Below are positions 1 to 11,500 of a stretch of 64,000 nt of DNA, one piece after another (the stretch's first letter is position 1; each line of letters starts with the position of its first letter). The translations under genes were made by a program, and so were the position numbers. The notes beneath the pieces are model-generated. The model made no database searches. It saw only the letters and a list, made by a program, of their open reading frames with translations, and was not told the DNA's origin. This DNA is from Cymbidium sinense. Its lineage: Eukaryota > Streptophyta > Magnoliopsida > Asparagales > Orchidaceae. Location of the stretch: positions 31,098,983 through 31,162,982 of the forward strand of contig CM038223.1 in NCBI GenBank assembly GCA_021442155.1, in the 5' to 3' direction.

Positions 1-3000
1 TTAGAGATTTTCAATACTCTCAAAAGTATTGCGTAGTTTAAGATATTATTTCTTTTAGTCTAAGTTGACTTTCCATTTAATAGGCTTTTCTTTGAGAAAG
101 CATAGTTCTTCCTCAAAGTCAGCTGAAGTTGCAATCCCATAACATGCTTCTCTTTTGATTTGAAGATTAGGATTTTCAAGCAATTTTATAACTAAACATG
201 TTTCTTTTGAAAATTTCTGTCAAGCTTTAAGTGATACATGTATTCTTCTAGTTTAACTGGCCCTCAAAGAGGTTGTTTGCACTCCTCTAAAGAGTCAATC
301 ATTTTTTGTGTTTTAGACTTTGATTTTCTAGATTTCCTTTTTTTCTTTGATTTGTGGGGCTTTGATGAAGAAGAATTTTCATCTGCTCTTGGATATGTTT
401 TAGGCTCTAAGGATTTCTTCCATCAGATGCCTTCTTTGGCTAAGAGAATATTAATCATCTCTTTAGTTTTATTTAAGATGAATGTTTCCCAACCACCTTT
501 TTCTTCTTTCAGTGTTTATGGAACTTTGCCTTTATCATCATTTATATTTTGAGTTTCAGCTAGCTCAACATTATCTTTATCTTTTGCATTCTAGATTGGG
601 TTTGTTATAACAACATTCACCTTTTCTTTTAATGATGTACTAATACATTGTCTGATAAGGTGAGTTCTCCATTTTGATAGCTCTTTTCTACCCAATCTTT
701 GAAGATAAAATAATATTCAATTGGGTGACTTATAAGTTTATGGAATGGAAAATAGTTAAGCTCATTAACTTTGTCTACTTCTGCCTGACATGGCTCTGAC
801 AATTGTAATCTTAATTTTAGGGCATGTTTAAAAATCTTAGCAGTACATTCTCTTTTGAATGAGTACTTCTTAATCATCTTCTCTTGGATGGTTAGCCCTT
901 TTTTCTTATCCTCTATTTTCTTTACTGCTAGTTGCAAGATTGGCACGTCTCCATTTCTTTTTTGTCAATTGTGAATATAAATGTTGTATTCACATCATTC
1001 TTCTTTCAATTGTGCAATTTAGATTGCATTCCTTTCCCAAAGAGATTATTATTATAGTTGGTATTAAGGCCTTTTTGCTTGGGGAGCCTTTCAAACTTAG
1101 CCACATGATTCAATAATTCTTTGAACATATTAATCGTGGCCACAGGTAGACATATGGCCATTTGATCATCAATATTTCCAAAAAAGAGTTCTACTACATG
1201 CTTTCTTATGAGTTGCTGATCATATTTCATGTGTAGATTCCTCCATCTTGTAACATTTTTTGTAGCACTTTAATTTTTCCTTCTCTTTTCTAAGGTGAGA
1301 TCTACTATCGTTACTTTCTTGGTTGCACCTTAAATTTTCTTGACAAAGAGTATTTCCAACTCAACAAATATTTTTATTGAGTCGTTAGCATACCACTCAA
1401 AGGCTATGTTGGTAAGAGCGCTAACAAATTGTTATGGTAGTAAGGAGTCATTCCCTTTAGTATTTTCATAAGCGGCTTTAAATTGGCCCAAGTGCTATTG
1501 CAAATTTTTTGTGCTCGAAAAGGTGTTAAATTTCGGCACAACGTACCCTTTAGGATACTATACTTAGTCATATTCGACTGGCTATGTTCAGCCTTTTCCA
1601 ACTAACTATTCAATAGTTTCTAAAGCAATGGCTGCTTTGAAGTTTTGATTGATGAGATCTTCTACTTGGGACTTGGTAATAATATTAGCTTCTTGATAAA
1701 TATTTAATGTAACTTCTCCTTAGGGTTCTTGCCTTTGCATTGAAGTTATTGGCAAGCTGGATGTAGTATTTTGCATGCCTCCAATTTCAGCTGTTAAATT
1801 GATTATTTCCAGAAGATTCCTTGGAGGTATTTGCTGCATTGTAGTTGCTATGAGGTTAAGTTAACCAAATAGCTCTTTCATTTGTCTGTTCATCTCATCG
1901 AGATAGTTATTGAGCTAGCTAATTTCTCTATGTCTTCTTTGGTGTTGAGAACGTATTTATCATTGTAACATTGTTACAACATCAATTAGCTTTTTAGTTA
2001 CTTCAAATTTTGCTTGAGCTTTACCTTCAGGTTCTTATTAATTTAGGTTCTTATGATGTTCTTCTTCATTTTATTGTTTGGGTACCACATTTTTATTTCA
2101 TAAATGTGTATCGACCATGCGAACAACTTTGACTTCCATGCAATCCATATCTTTATTATTTTGGTAGTCTAGGATTTGGTGTCCTTCATTGATTGAGAAA
2201 TCCTCATCTTCCCAGAAGAGTTGATTATCCATGTCATCATCCACTGGTTGAGATTTTTAGACCATTTTTTTCGGTTGATGATAGGTAATTTAACTTTTTT
2301 TTTCATCTGGTTTAGTTTGCTCATATCGAGTTTTCTCATCTTTAATGACTTGGGACTCTTTAGGTACCGAAATTGATTAAGACCTTATAGTGGAGGATCT
2401 CTGGGAATGCATCCTACATGTCACACCCTGGTATTCATCAGATGAATTATATCACTTTTTGTGGTGGTTATTAGGACCTTCTAACAACTTGATACTTAGT
2501 ACTTTCATATTGAAGGGCTCATTGTCAGTGTTCACCAAACATTAAATTCTTAGTTCTTGAGTTCTGCTCAATGAGGGCATGATATTTTTTAATATTCTCA
2601 CCTTTCTTAGTGTAGGAATTTATTGGACTGGTGACTTAGCTCACCAATTTTTTAATTCTTCTTTGAAGGTTTCTATTTTTAGCAGCCTCCAAAACTTTAT
2701 AGATTTTGGAGGAGATGGTTTTCTCTTTTCATGGTTGATTCTGTGACGTGGGATATGTCTGTTCATACTAGAAAGACTTTTTAATAGCTCTCATAGAGCT
2801 ATTCCTTTTGACCCATTAGAGCGGCTTGAAGTTGTTATTAGTGGGTATGTTTGCTTCCACCAATGGCTCATACTACTATTCATAATGAATTGGAAATTCG
2901 ATAGCTCTATGACCAACATTATATTTTCTTTGAGCTCTCTTGAATATTGTGGTGCTCAAGGAAAATGCTTCATGATTATGCTTGGATGGAGTAAAAGTTG

Positions 3001-3300
3001 TATTTTATGGGATATTAGGCTCCCCTGATGCACCGCTAAATGAATTGATGATGATAGACTTTAGTTGGGCTTAAAGGCAATCTTATCCTTGGCAAGTATT
3101 GTCAAAATTTTCTTTGATAGACTATCGAAAATAGAACTCCTCTTTAAGGTGAAGGCTTTATGCTTAGGCTTGTTAAGAATGATCACATTCAGTCTCTTTC
3201 CATTATTGAATTCCTTTGGAATTCTAATACCCTTACTGATAGGCACAGTTATAAGTCCAATAGGTAGAAACTGGATGACCTTAGAAATCATTCTAAACTA
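1..3300 (-). pseudogene. Tat gag (J), degenerate
   Basis: Gag would form the particle core of the retrotransposon. Several minus-strand open pieces belong to it: 3061-3291, 1404-1601, 1006-1230 and 629-946. Recognisable parts are the capsid-like segment near 1404-1601, a segment with VAKFERLPK near 1110, and a cysteine-poor relative of the gag C-terminal block (LISHPIEYYFIFKDWVE near 690-745). The last part, EECKQPL then PVKLEEYMYHL at about 220-290, matches EEYEQPPRRPIKLKEYM in F. Stops and frameshifts separate the pieces, so no Gag can be made. The plus-strand frame at 238-552 is an antisense shadow of this gene. Confidence 0.75.
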
Positions 3301-3518
3301 AAGAGTAGCTCCAATAGAACCAATGTTGATTATAGCCTAAGGGAATCTAATAGTGGGACCTCTCTGAACTTGATAATCATCATGTTTATAAAATTTATCG
3401 TTGAAAGGTTTCAAACAGGTTTGTAGATCTAAACTTTTAAAAGTATTTAACCCAATATGTTAGTCTACGACAACACCATATATTTAATTTTTTCAACCAA
3501 AGATGGAGAGAGAACAAA

Positions 3519-3536
3519 TCCCTAGTGGAGTCGTTA
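3519..3536 (-). other. Primer-binding site of element J
   Basis: On the minus strand the sequence reads TAACGACTCCACTAGGGA. It is followed by a leader with TTCTCTCTCCATCTTT, the same arrangement as in F (5892-5909 and beyond). It lies a few bases inside the LTR end at 3543. It is where a tRNA would prime minus-strand DNA synthesis. Confidence 0.65.
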
Positions 3537-3542
3537 TAAATT

Positions 3543-3945
3543 TGTTCGCTAAAAAAACATCCTTTTAGGAACTCTTCATGATTTTTTTTGGATGGGTATG
3601 AGTATATTCTTCATAAGGTAGATTTATATATATTCAACCAAATTTCTCTTAACATTATGTTAGGGTTTATTTAGATATGGATTTTACTTTCTATGAATGT
3701 AAGCATTTATAGTTACTTAATCATCTTATCACAGTAAGAGAGAACTCTTGATTAATGTTGGAAATAAATATATCTGTAATATGAATCAGTGTTTAGTGGT
3801 GTATGTGTCATGGAATAGATGACTATCTAAGAAAAATAAAAGGGTAGTTCAGATCAACATTAGAGGGCGATTAGCCGTAATGTCTAGGGAGTATGATTAG
3901 TAGCCATGCATTATCTTATTTCAGATATCCTAGTTACACAAAAGT
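3543..3945 (-). repeat. LTR fragment of element J (3' end of its 5' LTR)
   Basis: This is the reverse complement of the last 400 or so bases of the F LTR (about 5480-5885). Shared blocks include GTCTAGGGAGTATGATTAG and the segment around AACATTATG with TTTATTTAGA. Similarity stops near 3945-3960, so the upstream part of this LTR, including its 60-bp tandem repeats, is missing. Most likely a truncation. Confidence 0.7.
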
Positions 3946-4316
3946 TTTAGTGAAGGGGTTATAGTGTAAAAATGTTTGCATGGTAAACAAATATTATTAG
4001 CATGGATGATCTCAGACTCTTGTTCTATGTCTATGAGTTTCACATCAAGTTTCTCTTTTTCATGACTCTGATGGATAATAGGGGTTTCCTCTACATCTAG
4101 AGGGGCTCCCAGACTATGGTGTCTCTCATATGCTATATCTCTATTGTAAGGAGACAAATGAAGTGACTCCATCTCTCTACCTGGGGTATACAATAAGGAT
4201 GATCTTTTAGTTTGGGAACTGAGTGAAGATGATGATGGCCTTTCTGTAATAGGCTGGGTGATAGGTTCTTTCTCTGATGGTGGTGGTGGTGAAGAAACAC
4301 TTGGCTTAGGAGCCAA
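3930..4316 (-). CDS. Unassigned open frame, 128 codons
   Basis: I do not recognise this protein. The minus-strand frame is rich in Ser and Pro at its start (PKPSVSSPPPPSEKEP), then acidic (EKEKLDVKLIDIEQESE). Its last part, from about 3960 down, runs into the LTR fragment of J, so at least the C-terminus is not native. The frame stays open for a few codons upstream of the Met before a stop. The composition is unlike the gag and pol remnants nearby. It could be a piece of a captured or flanking host gene, or part of an unrecognised element ORF. No promoter or convincing splice sites were identified. Confidence 0.3.
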   Translation of the reverse strand: MAPKPSVSSPPPPSEKEPITQPITERPSSSSLSSQTKRSSLLYTPGREMESLHLSPYNRDIAYERHHSLGAPLDVEETPIIHQSHEKEKLDVKLIDIEQESEIIHANNICLPCKHFYTITPSLKLLCN

Positions 4317-4770
4317 TGAAACTTTCTTAACATAAACTTTTTATTTTATTTTCTAGAGAAATTCCTATCTCTAAATTATTTTGAAATGGATGAATCATTT
4401 ATTTGTTTAATTGAGCTCTTCATTTGCCTTAATATTATGATTAATATAAAATTCTAACCTAGTTCAAGTCCAATAGCTTTAGCTTTCTGAATTGACTGAA
4501 GAATCTAGAGTTGAAGAGTTTTCCTGCACACTTGAATTTAAACTAATTAGTGGAATTTGAACATATGTTTGTTACCATCAAAATAAATCTCAAATGAGTT
4601 GGGGCTCATGAAGTCCTCAGCCTATATTTTTATATTTATATAATTTTTGTAGAAGGAAAGAATACTTGTAAGCTTGATTGTATAAGATCATTATAGAAAC
4701 TCAAAAGAACGGAAAGAGCTTTACCTTTAATCCAATTCTTAAGCCTCCCATCAGTGCAAGCTCCTTCTAG
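3946..4770. other. Unassigned stretch between two opposed Tat LTRs
   Basis: This is the only part of the left 40 kb that I could not place in a known element. On the minus strand, 4770-4640 is open for about 40 codons (TDGRLKNWIKGKALSVLL, then FYNDLIQSS), ahead of AT-rich sequence and then the open frame at 4316-3930. It may be original target DNA into which J and F inserted, or the remains of another element. Confidence 0.35.
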
Positions 4771-5885
4771 TGGATTTTTTTGTAACAAAAAAAAAAATTA
4801 AAAATCAAATACCTTTCTTTTAGCTATGGAAACACCCGTACAATCTACAAGCAGTCCAAAGAGATGTAAGCTCAATCTATTCATTTGCTAGGAGAACACC
4901 CTAAATCCACTCGAAGTCTAAAGGGTTGTAAGGCTAATCAATATGTTCGCTATGCGAACAATCTAATTGTACTACAATTCCAAAGGTATATAAGTCCAAT
5001 TCATATGTTCACCATGCAAACCTCTAAGCCCTACTAGCAGTCCAAAGAGATGTAAGCCCAATCTATAAGTTTTCTATGCAAACTATAAAATCCTTTGATA
5101 TTTCCAAGGGATGTAAGCCGAATCCATATATTCTATATGCAAACATTATTAATCTTCTAGTAGTTCAAAGAAATACAAGCCCAATCCATCAGTTCACTAT
5201 GTGAACTCTAAACCCTAATGGTAGGCCAAAGAGATGTAAGTTCAATTCATATATTCACCATGTCAACACCCTAATGGCATTCCAAAGGGATGTAAGTTGA
5301 ATCTGTTCCTTCTCCATGCGAACACCCTAACTAATTCTAATGAATGTAAGCCCTACATATGTCTACAAAGTAAACTTTATTAAATTATTTGATTAACTTA
5401 TAAATTAAGTTTACTCTTAATTTGCTAAGCACCTACACTAAAACTCTAGTTTACTCAGGATATCTGAAATGAGGCAACCCATGTTTGCTAATCATACTCC
5501 CTAGACATTACGACTAATAACCCTTTAATGTTGGTAGATTGAAATAATGTAGTCCCGGGATGACAAAACCATGGGATTTTAATCGGGACTACCCTTCTTT
5601 TTCTCTTAAATAGTCATTCACATCACACCTCTAGATACCGATTCATATTAGAGAAATATGTTTATTTTTAACCTTAATTGAGAGTGCTCTCTTATTACGG
5701 TAAGAGAGGTAATTAACCTAATTCTTGCATTCATAGGAAGTTGAACCTAATTCTAAATAAACCTTCACATAATATTAGGGGAAATCTAGTTAAATATATA
5801 TCAATTTGCTTCATGAAGAAATAACTCCCCAAATATCCTAAAAAGATGGAGCGAAGATTTGCAAGGGCATTTTCCTAAGCGATCA
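4771..5885 (+). repeat. 5' LTR of element F
   Basis: It starts with TGGATTTTTTTGTAAC, a shortened form of the 3' LTR start, and ends with AAGCGATCA just before the primer-binding site. It aligns along its whole length with 25874-26927. The first half holds the 60-bp tandem repeats. The second half contains the blocks shared with the J LTR. Confidence 0.8.
4850..5365 (+). repeat. Tandem array, about nine 60-bp units, in the F 5' LTR
   Basis: Units carry a GATGTAAGCCCAATCC-like core, seen near 4868, 4927, 4987, 5049, 5110, 5172, 5233, 5289 and 5344, at 55-62 bp spacing. Each unit also has a GTTCACCATGCGAAC-like segment; one copy (about 4950) is a perfect inverted repeat, GTTCGC-TAT-GCGAAC. Confidence 0.85.
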
Positions 5886-5891
5886 GATTTA

Positions 5892-5909
5892 TGGTGACTC
5901 CACTGGGGA
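5892..5909 (+). other. Primer-binding site of element F
   Basis: TGGTGACTCCACTGGGGA lies six bases after the LTR end. It begins with TGG, the complement of a tRNA CCA end. Tat elements are often primed by an arginine tRNA and the first ten bases fit that, but the assignment is from memory. Confidence 0.75.
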
Positions 5910-6048
5910 ATACTTCTCTCTCCATCTTTAGGTGGAAAATTGAAATATACAGTGTCATTATAGATTTTAAAATTTCTTTGCAAACGTTTAAGTTCCTGAA
6001 ATATAGTAGAATATAATTTTGAATTTATGATTAGGTGAAAAAATTTGG

Positions 6049-8457
6049 ATGACAAATCTAACAAATTTAATGACTGTCAAGTTGGAAGAGGGATCTACTA
6101 TTAGATTTCCTCAAGCTATGATCAATGCTGATTCCACTAGAGCAACTCTCCAGTTTGGGACAATTTCTAAAATCATAAAATTTGAACCGACTAGACCTAT
6201 GACCAAGCACACCTCTGAAGGCACTAAAATGTCAAAAGCATATAAGAAGTTGTCATACAAGGGAAATAGATCAAATGTAATCATCCTTAATGAGCCTAGG
6301 AAGTTAAATGATAAGGCCTTATTCATTCAGGGAAAGAACTCAATCTATAAAATGGGTTCTATTTTCAATAGGCTATCAAAGGCAGCTCCAACAAAACTTA
6401 TTAAAGATAAGATGGTCATTGAGCCTAAATTGAAATTTATTATTATTGATCCACTCAACAGTCCATTGGAGGAGCCTATTATTCCATGAGGTACATCTTT
6501 TGCTCCAAGAAATAATGATCATGAAGCATCTTCCTCAGGCACCAAAATATCTAGAAGAGCTAGAAGAAAATATAATGCTTCTCATAGAGCTATTGGATTA
6601 CCAATACAAACCAAACAATAATATGAACCACTGGTGGAAGCAAACATACCCACCAATAATAATTTTGAGCTACTCAGATGGGTTAAGAAAAATAGCTTTA
6701 GAGGAACTATAAAAAATTCTTTTTTGGATAAACATATGCATCCCATTTCATAAGATCAACCAAAGAAGAAGGAAACTATCTCTTCCAAAATCTACAAAGT
6801 TTTGATAGTTGTTAAAAATGAAAAGCTTCAAAGAAGAATTAAGAAGTTGGTGAGCCATGTCGTGAACCCAGTAAATTCCTACTTTAAAGGAGGTAGAAAT
6901 ATTGAAAAATATCATGCCCACCTTGAGCAATAGGATTTAATATATTGTGAGCACCAACAATAAGCTCTTTAGTACAAAGATACCAGGTGGTTAGTTGTTG
7001 GAAGGTCCTGACAACCTTTACAAAAAAGGAACATTAATCATCTCATCTTAATCAATTTAGTGAACACTAAGGTGTGACATCGAGGATGCATTCCCAAAGA
7101 TCCACCACTAGGAGGTCTCGATCAATCTGGGTGTCTAAATAATCCCAAGTCATCAAAAATGAGACAAATCAATATGAGCAAGCTCAATTAGATGACAAAA
7201 AAGTTGGATTGCCAAACATCAATTGAAAGCACTGATCTAAAAATAGTCAGCAATGGCTGATGATGCAAATAATTAGACCTTTTAGGAAGATGACAACTTT
7301 TTCATTGATAAAGAACAACAAGTTCCTGATTCCCAAAATAATGAAAATATCAATTGCATAGAAGTCGAGGTTGTTCACATGGTTGATACACGCTTCTGAA
7401 ATAGAAACATGATACCTGAACAACAAAATGAGGAAAAAAATCAAGAGGGCCCAAGTCACCAAATGCTCAAATGTGAAACTTGAATGGAGGTTGAAGAAAC
7501 TGAAGAACTAACTAATGTTATAACATGGTTACAATGATAGATGGGTTCTCAACTCCAAAGAAGAGATCAAGAAATCAACCAATTCAATAATCATCTCAAC
7601 AAAATGAATTGGCTAATGAAAGAGCTATCTTGTTAGCTTAAATTAATAACAACTATAACACAATAAGCACCTCCAAGAAATCTTCAAGAGATATTCAACC
7701 TAATAGCTGAAATTAGTGGTATGCGGAATGTTTCACCCAATTTTCCAACAACTTCAATGCAAAGGCAAGAATCTCCAAAAAAAGGTTACACTAAGTGCTC
7801 ACCAAGAGATTGATTTTATTACCAAATTCCAAGTAGAGAATTTTATTAGCAGAAAGGTCAAAATGGTCATTGCCTTAGAAACTTTGAATAATTAGTTGGA
7901 AAAGGTGACCATATCCAAGTGAAAATGACCAAGTATAGTATCTTAAAGGATATATTTTGCTGAAATTCAACACCTTTTAAAGCATAGAAAATCCATGGAA
8001 ACACCTAGCTCAGTTCAAAGCTACTTGTGAGAATATGGGAGGAAATGATTCCTTACTGTTTCGATAATTTGTTAGCAGTTTACTAACATAGCTTTTGAAT
8101 AGTATGCTAAGTTGCCCAACGGCTCAGTAAAAACATTTACCAAGATAGAAATATTTTTTATCAAGAGATTTGTAGGAGTAATTAAGAAATTGACAATTAC
8201 AAATCTTGCCTTGGAAAAGAGAAGAAAGGTTGAGAGTATTACAAAATATATTAATAATATGGAGAAATCTGAGTATGAAATGTGATCAATAACTCACAGA
8301 AAGCATGCAGTAGAACTCTAAATGGAAAACTTTAATGATCAAATGGCTCCATACTCAGCCATGGACATAATAAACACATTCCAATAATTATTGGATTATG
8401 TAGCCAAGTTCAAGAGTTCCCAAGCAATAGGGCCTTAATATTGGCTATAATAATAAT
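6049..8457 (+). pseudogene. Tat gag (F), N-terminal and capsid part, degenerate
   Basis: A 146-codon frame at 6049-6489 opens the gene and matches the J frame at 3061-3291 (NVIILNEPRK against NVIILNKPKH). The capsid-like core follows at about 7990-8450 in broken frames. Readable stretches are ENMGGNDSLLFRQFVSSLTN, LPNGSVKTFTKIEIFFIKRF and LLDYVAKFKSSQAIGP. Stops and frameshifts between 6490 and 7950 prevent translation. The gene is cut at 8457-8468 by element X-A and resumes at 15593. Confidence 0.75.
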
Positions 8458-8468
8458 TCATCGGGGAT
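8458..8468 (+). repeat. Left copy of the 11-bp target duplication of X-A
   Basis: TCATCGGGGAT; it matches TCAGCGGGGAT at 15582-15592 with one mismatch. Both copies belong to F gag: the sequence left of this copy and right of the other joins into the order seen in the unbroken J copy. Confidence 0.65.
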
Positions 8469-11099
8469 TATGGTGTTTTAATTTGGAGTTGTTGGGACAC
8501 CACACAGATCTTATGGGGTACTTATTAAAGTGATCGTGTATGACATTAAGGAATGATGTACCATATCAAAATATGTAAACATCACCATACAATGGACCTA
8601 ATCACCTAATAAGGACTCCTAAGGCAAATGGGTCTTTCTATATACCAGAGATCTTTGTCCTACTTTACATGAAAAAAGTAAAGTAGGGTTTATTTTATAC
8701 TGGGTTCTTTAGTTCCCTATAGAAGCAAGCCCCCATAGTTAATTACATCCTAAGAAATGGGAATTTTTAAAGCAAACTCTCGATTAAAGTAGTCAATAAA
8801 TATCTCCAAAGACTTCAAAGTTAGACTATCAAAGGATTAGGTATTTTTTGAAATTAAGTGGGAAGGTTCAATTTAGAAGACTTATTTTTGAATTCCAAAG
8901 GTAGATGAATAGGGAGCACTCATGACTCTAGAAAGCCTAGTGAGCACTCCAGTCTACCCTATGGTGAGGCTTTACATGTTTCAAAGAGAGAGTTTATTCT
9001 TATTTGAGTTAAAATTTCATTAGAATGCTAGAGCTTATATTCCATCAACACATGATTATGAAAATTCCTAAGAGGTGAGGAATTATACTCGTAGCCTGAA
9101 GAAAACAAGCAACCTCAAATCCTAAATCTGGGATGCTTTAGCAAAAGTTAAAAGCATGACTTAAGCCTAATAAAAAAATGATACATAGTGGTTTACCTTC
9201 ACAAGAGAGGGTAAACTCATCCCGACTCTTTTGTACTTACAACCACCTGGAGTGGCCACCAACTAACACCTCCTACGCTTTAAAATCATATAGGTCAGTC
9301 TTATGTAAATGCAAGATAGCTTGGATGTTATTTAATTAGGAATGAGACTAAAATCCTAAACTCACTCCCTAAGAGACTAGATCATAACTAGCATGAAGAC
9401 ATGGCTTAGATTAATTCAAAATTTTACAAATTTTTATTATCATTCTTGACATATTCATTTGAATAAAGGCTTAGGACAATTATGCCTAAATGCATGATTA
9501 AATATGGTTATTGGCTAAATTAGTAGAACAACGTGTTCTCCACTACAAGGGATGCCCTCAAAGATCAAGCATTCACCTATTATATAAGGGGGGAGACCCT
9601 CCCTATTCAAGAGTGAAATAAGATGTTATGCATAATATTAGAACATTCAACATTCAGCTAAAGGGTTGCTAAATCTTTTAATTATCTTGGTTGTAACCTA
9701 GGCTTTAAAGCGAGGTTGTGAATTAATTTAGAATTTAGTTATGAGTTGTTTAATGGGGGGTACAAAAATTAATTTTATCCTAAAGAGCCTACCGTATACA
9801 AAACACACATTCAATCATCAAACTTGAAGAAATCTATGAAAAAAATTTGTCATTTCTATTGCATAAGCTAAACATAACAATCAAATATTCATAGATTTTC
9901 GTAAAAGAATAAAAGGCTGGTGCGGCCGGGTATCGTTGTACACCTTAGAAAAGGTAGAAATTGGGTAGTCGAGCTCTTCCCTTATACAACATGGATTACA
10001 AAAGAATGTTATGGGGGTCTTCATACTTCATCTTTCTTTCCTTCTTTTGATTTGGTTTTGCTCCAAGGCTTCACAGGGCCTCCCAGAACTTTGCCTTCTA
10101 GCCACTGCTTATCCTAAACCCCATAGCACTAAGCTTAGTACCTATTGCAAAATTACATGTTAATGGAAAATAAAATCTAACTACACCTATAAATTAGATG
10201 TTAGCTAAACAACCATTCAACCCAAGCTATTATATTTTATAAATTTGGACTTAGCACCCTACACATGGGTAACTAAGCCCACATGTCTTAATGTGGATTA
10301 TGCAAAGGAGGATAAGAAACCTGCAAGCAAAAATATTTATATTCATTTATTATTTTGGCGGCCACTTTAGCATAATCCCCTACTGAAAACACCATTAGGC
10401 TAATAGCGGCCTAACATCCAATCTATGCATAAGTAATTCTAACATCCAGTCTAAAATATTACATCATAAAATAAAATATAACATCATAACATACAACATC
10501 CTATCTTAGTGCTAGAAGTGGTGGCTTAGTTTTCTAATGTGTGTGCTAAGGTTTGGTGTGGTATGTCTTAACTAAGCTTTAGGATTATGATCATCAAAGT
10601 TTGAAATTGTGTAAGTTAGACATTAAAGGAGGTTTCACATCAAGTGATTAATAGTATTTGTTAATTTTAATTTATATTTTCCTTTGTTTCACTTAATATT
10701 TAATTAACATCTAATTGTTATAAAGGGTGGAAATAGGTTTGACCCTCTTCATTCCTACTTTAAGTTATTTTCTATAAGCATGTTGTTATAATTTTTGATT
10801 TACTTTAGCGAATGATTTATTAAACAATTTATTAACCCTAGGTTTGGGTTAATTCTGAAGGATTCCATTCAAACATGAAAGGTATCTTAAGATTAAGGAG
10901 ATTGAATTACTATCACATGGATAATATTACATCATTCCTTTTCATCATCAATAACATACATATAATATAGAACTTAACATACCTACACATGCAATGTACA
11001 TAAATGTATTTTTAGCACACTTGAATAATTATTGTTGCATGTATTTTGGTAGAAAAGAGAGATTTCATTTCTTAGCTAAGTATACATACACATGTATTA

Positions 11100-11500
11100 A
11101 AGATTTATGCAAGTACATGTCATTGTTAAACCAAGAAAATGAGGTAATCTAAGACCTCCTTGGGGCTACTTAAAGCCTCATATTCTCAGGATGTCTAGAC
11201 TATATACTTGTTATCTTAAGTACATATAAATGTATACATAAACATAGGAATGAAAATCATGCAAAAGATTGTACATTAGAAAATTTATTTACTCATGTAA
11301 AGTAAAATTCTATCCAAATTCTAGCATACATACTCATGTAGATGAAATTAAGTAAGTATGTTCCATTATTAAACTAAGAAAGTGAGGTAATCTAAGACCT
11401 CCTTGGGACTACTTAAAGCCTCATATTCTTGGAATGTCCAAACTATATACTTACCAACATTCAAACACATATAAACATACACATGAATCATGGAAATAAA
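11100..11500. repeat. Two-unit tandem duplication inside X-A, about 243 bp apart
   Basis: GAGGTAATCTAAGACCTCC followed by CTACTTAAAGCCTCATATTC occurs near 11140 and again near 11383, each with flanking sequence in common. The reverse complement of the same doubled segment occurs at about 49990-50520. Confidence 0.8.

Larger units (their letters stand above)
1..3945 (-). mobile_element. Tat-lineage Ty3/gypsy element J, 5' part only
   Basis: Read on the minus strand, this stretch runs from an LTR end (about 3945-3543) through a primer-binding site (3536-3519) into gag, and leaves the window at 1 near the gag-protease junction. Its gag can be followed alongside that of element F on the plus strand, segment by segment: 3061-3291 pairs with about 6200-6480, 629-946 with about 15700-15950, and 230-420 with about 16300-16460. 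J has no counterpart of the 7.1-kb insert that splits F gag, so it shows the uninterrupted state. Pol would lie beyond the left window edge. Lineage rests on this similarity to F, which carries Tat hallmarks. Confidence 0.8.

Noticed and set aside
238..552. Plus-strand open frame of 104 codons
   Set aside because: Antisense to the J gag C-terminal region; Phe-rich composition typical of a shadow frame.
4850..5365. Regular repeats with spacers, CRISPR-like at first sight
   Set aside because: Repeats are diverged, the whole 60-bp unit repeats including the 'spacers', and they lie in an LTR of a plant retrotransposon.
9920..10117. Short plus-strand frame in X-A, also seen in part at 63303-63540
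   Set aside because: The corresponding region of copy C does not keep the frame, so there is no sign of coding constraint.
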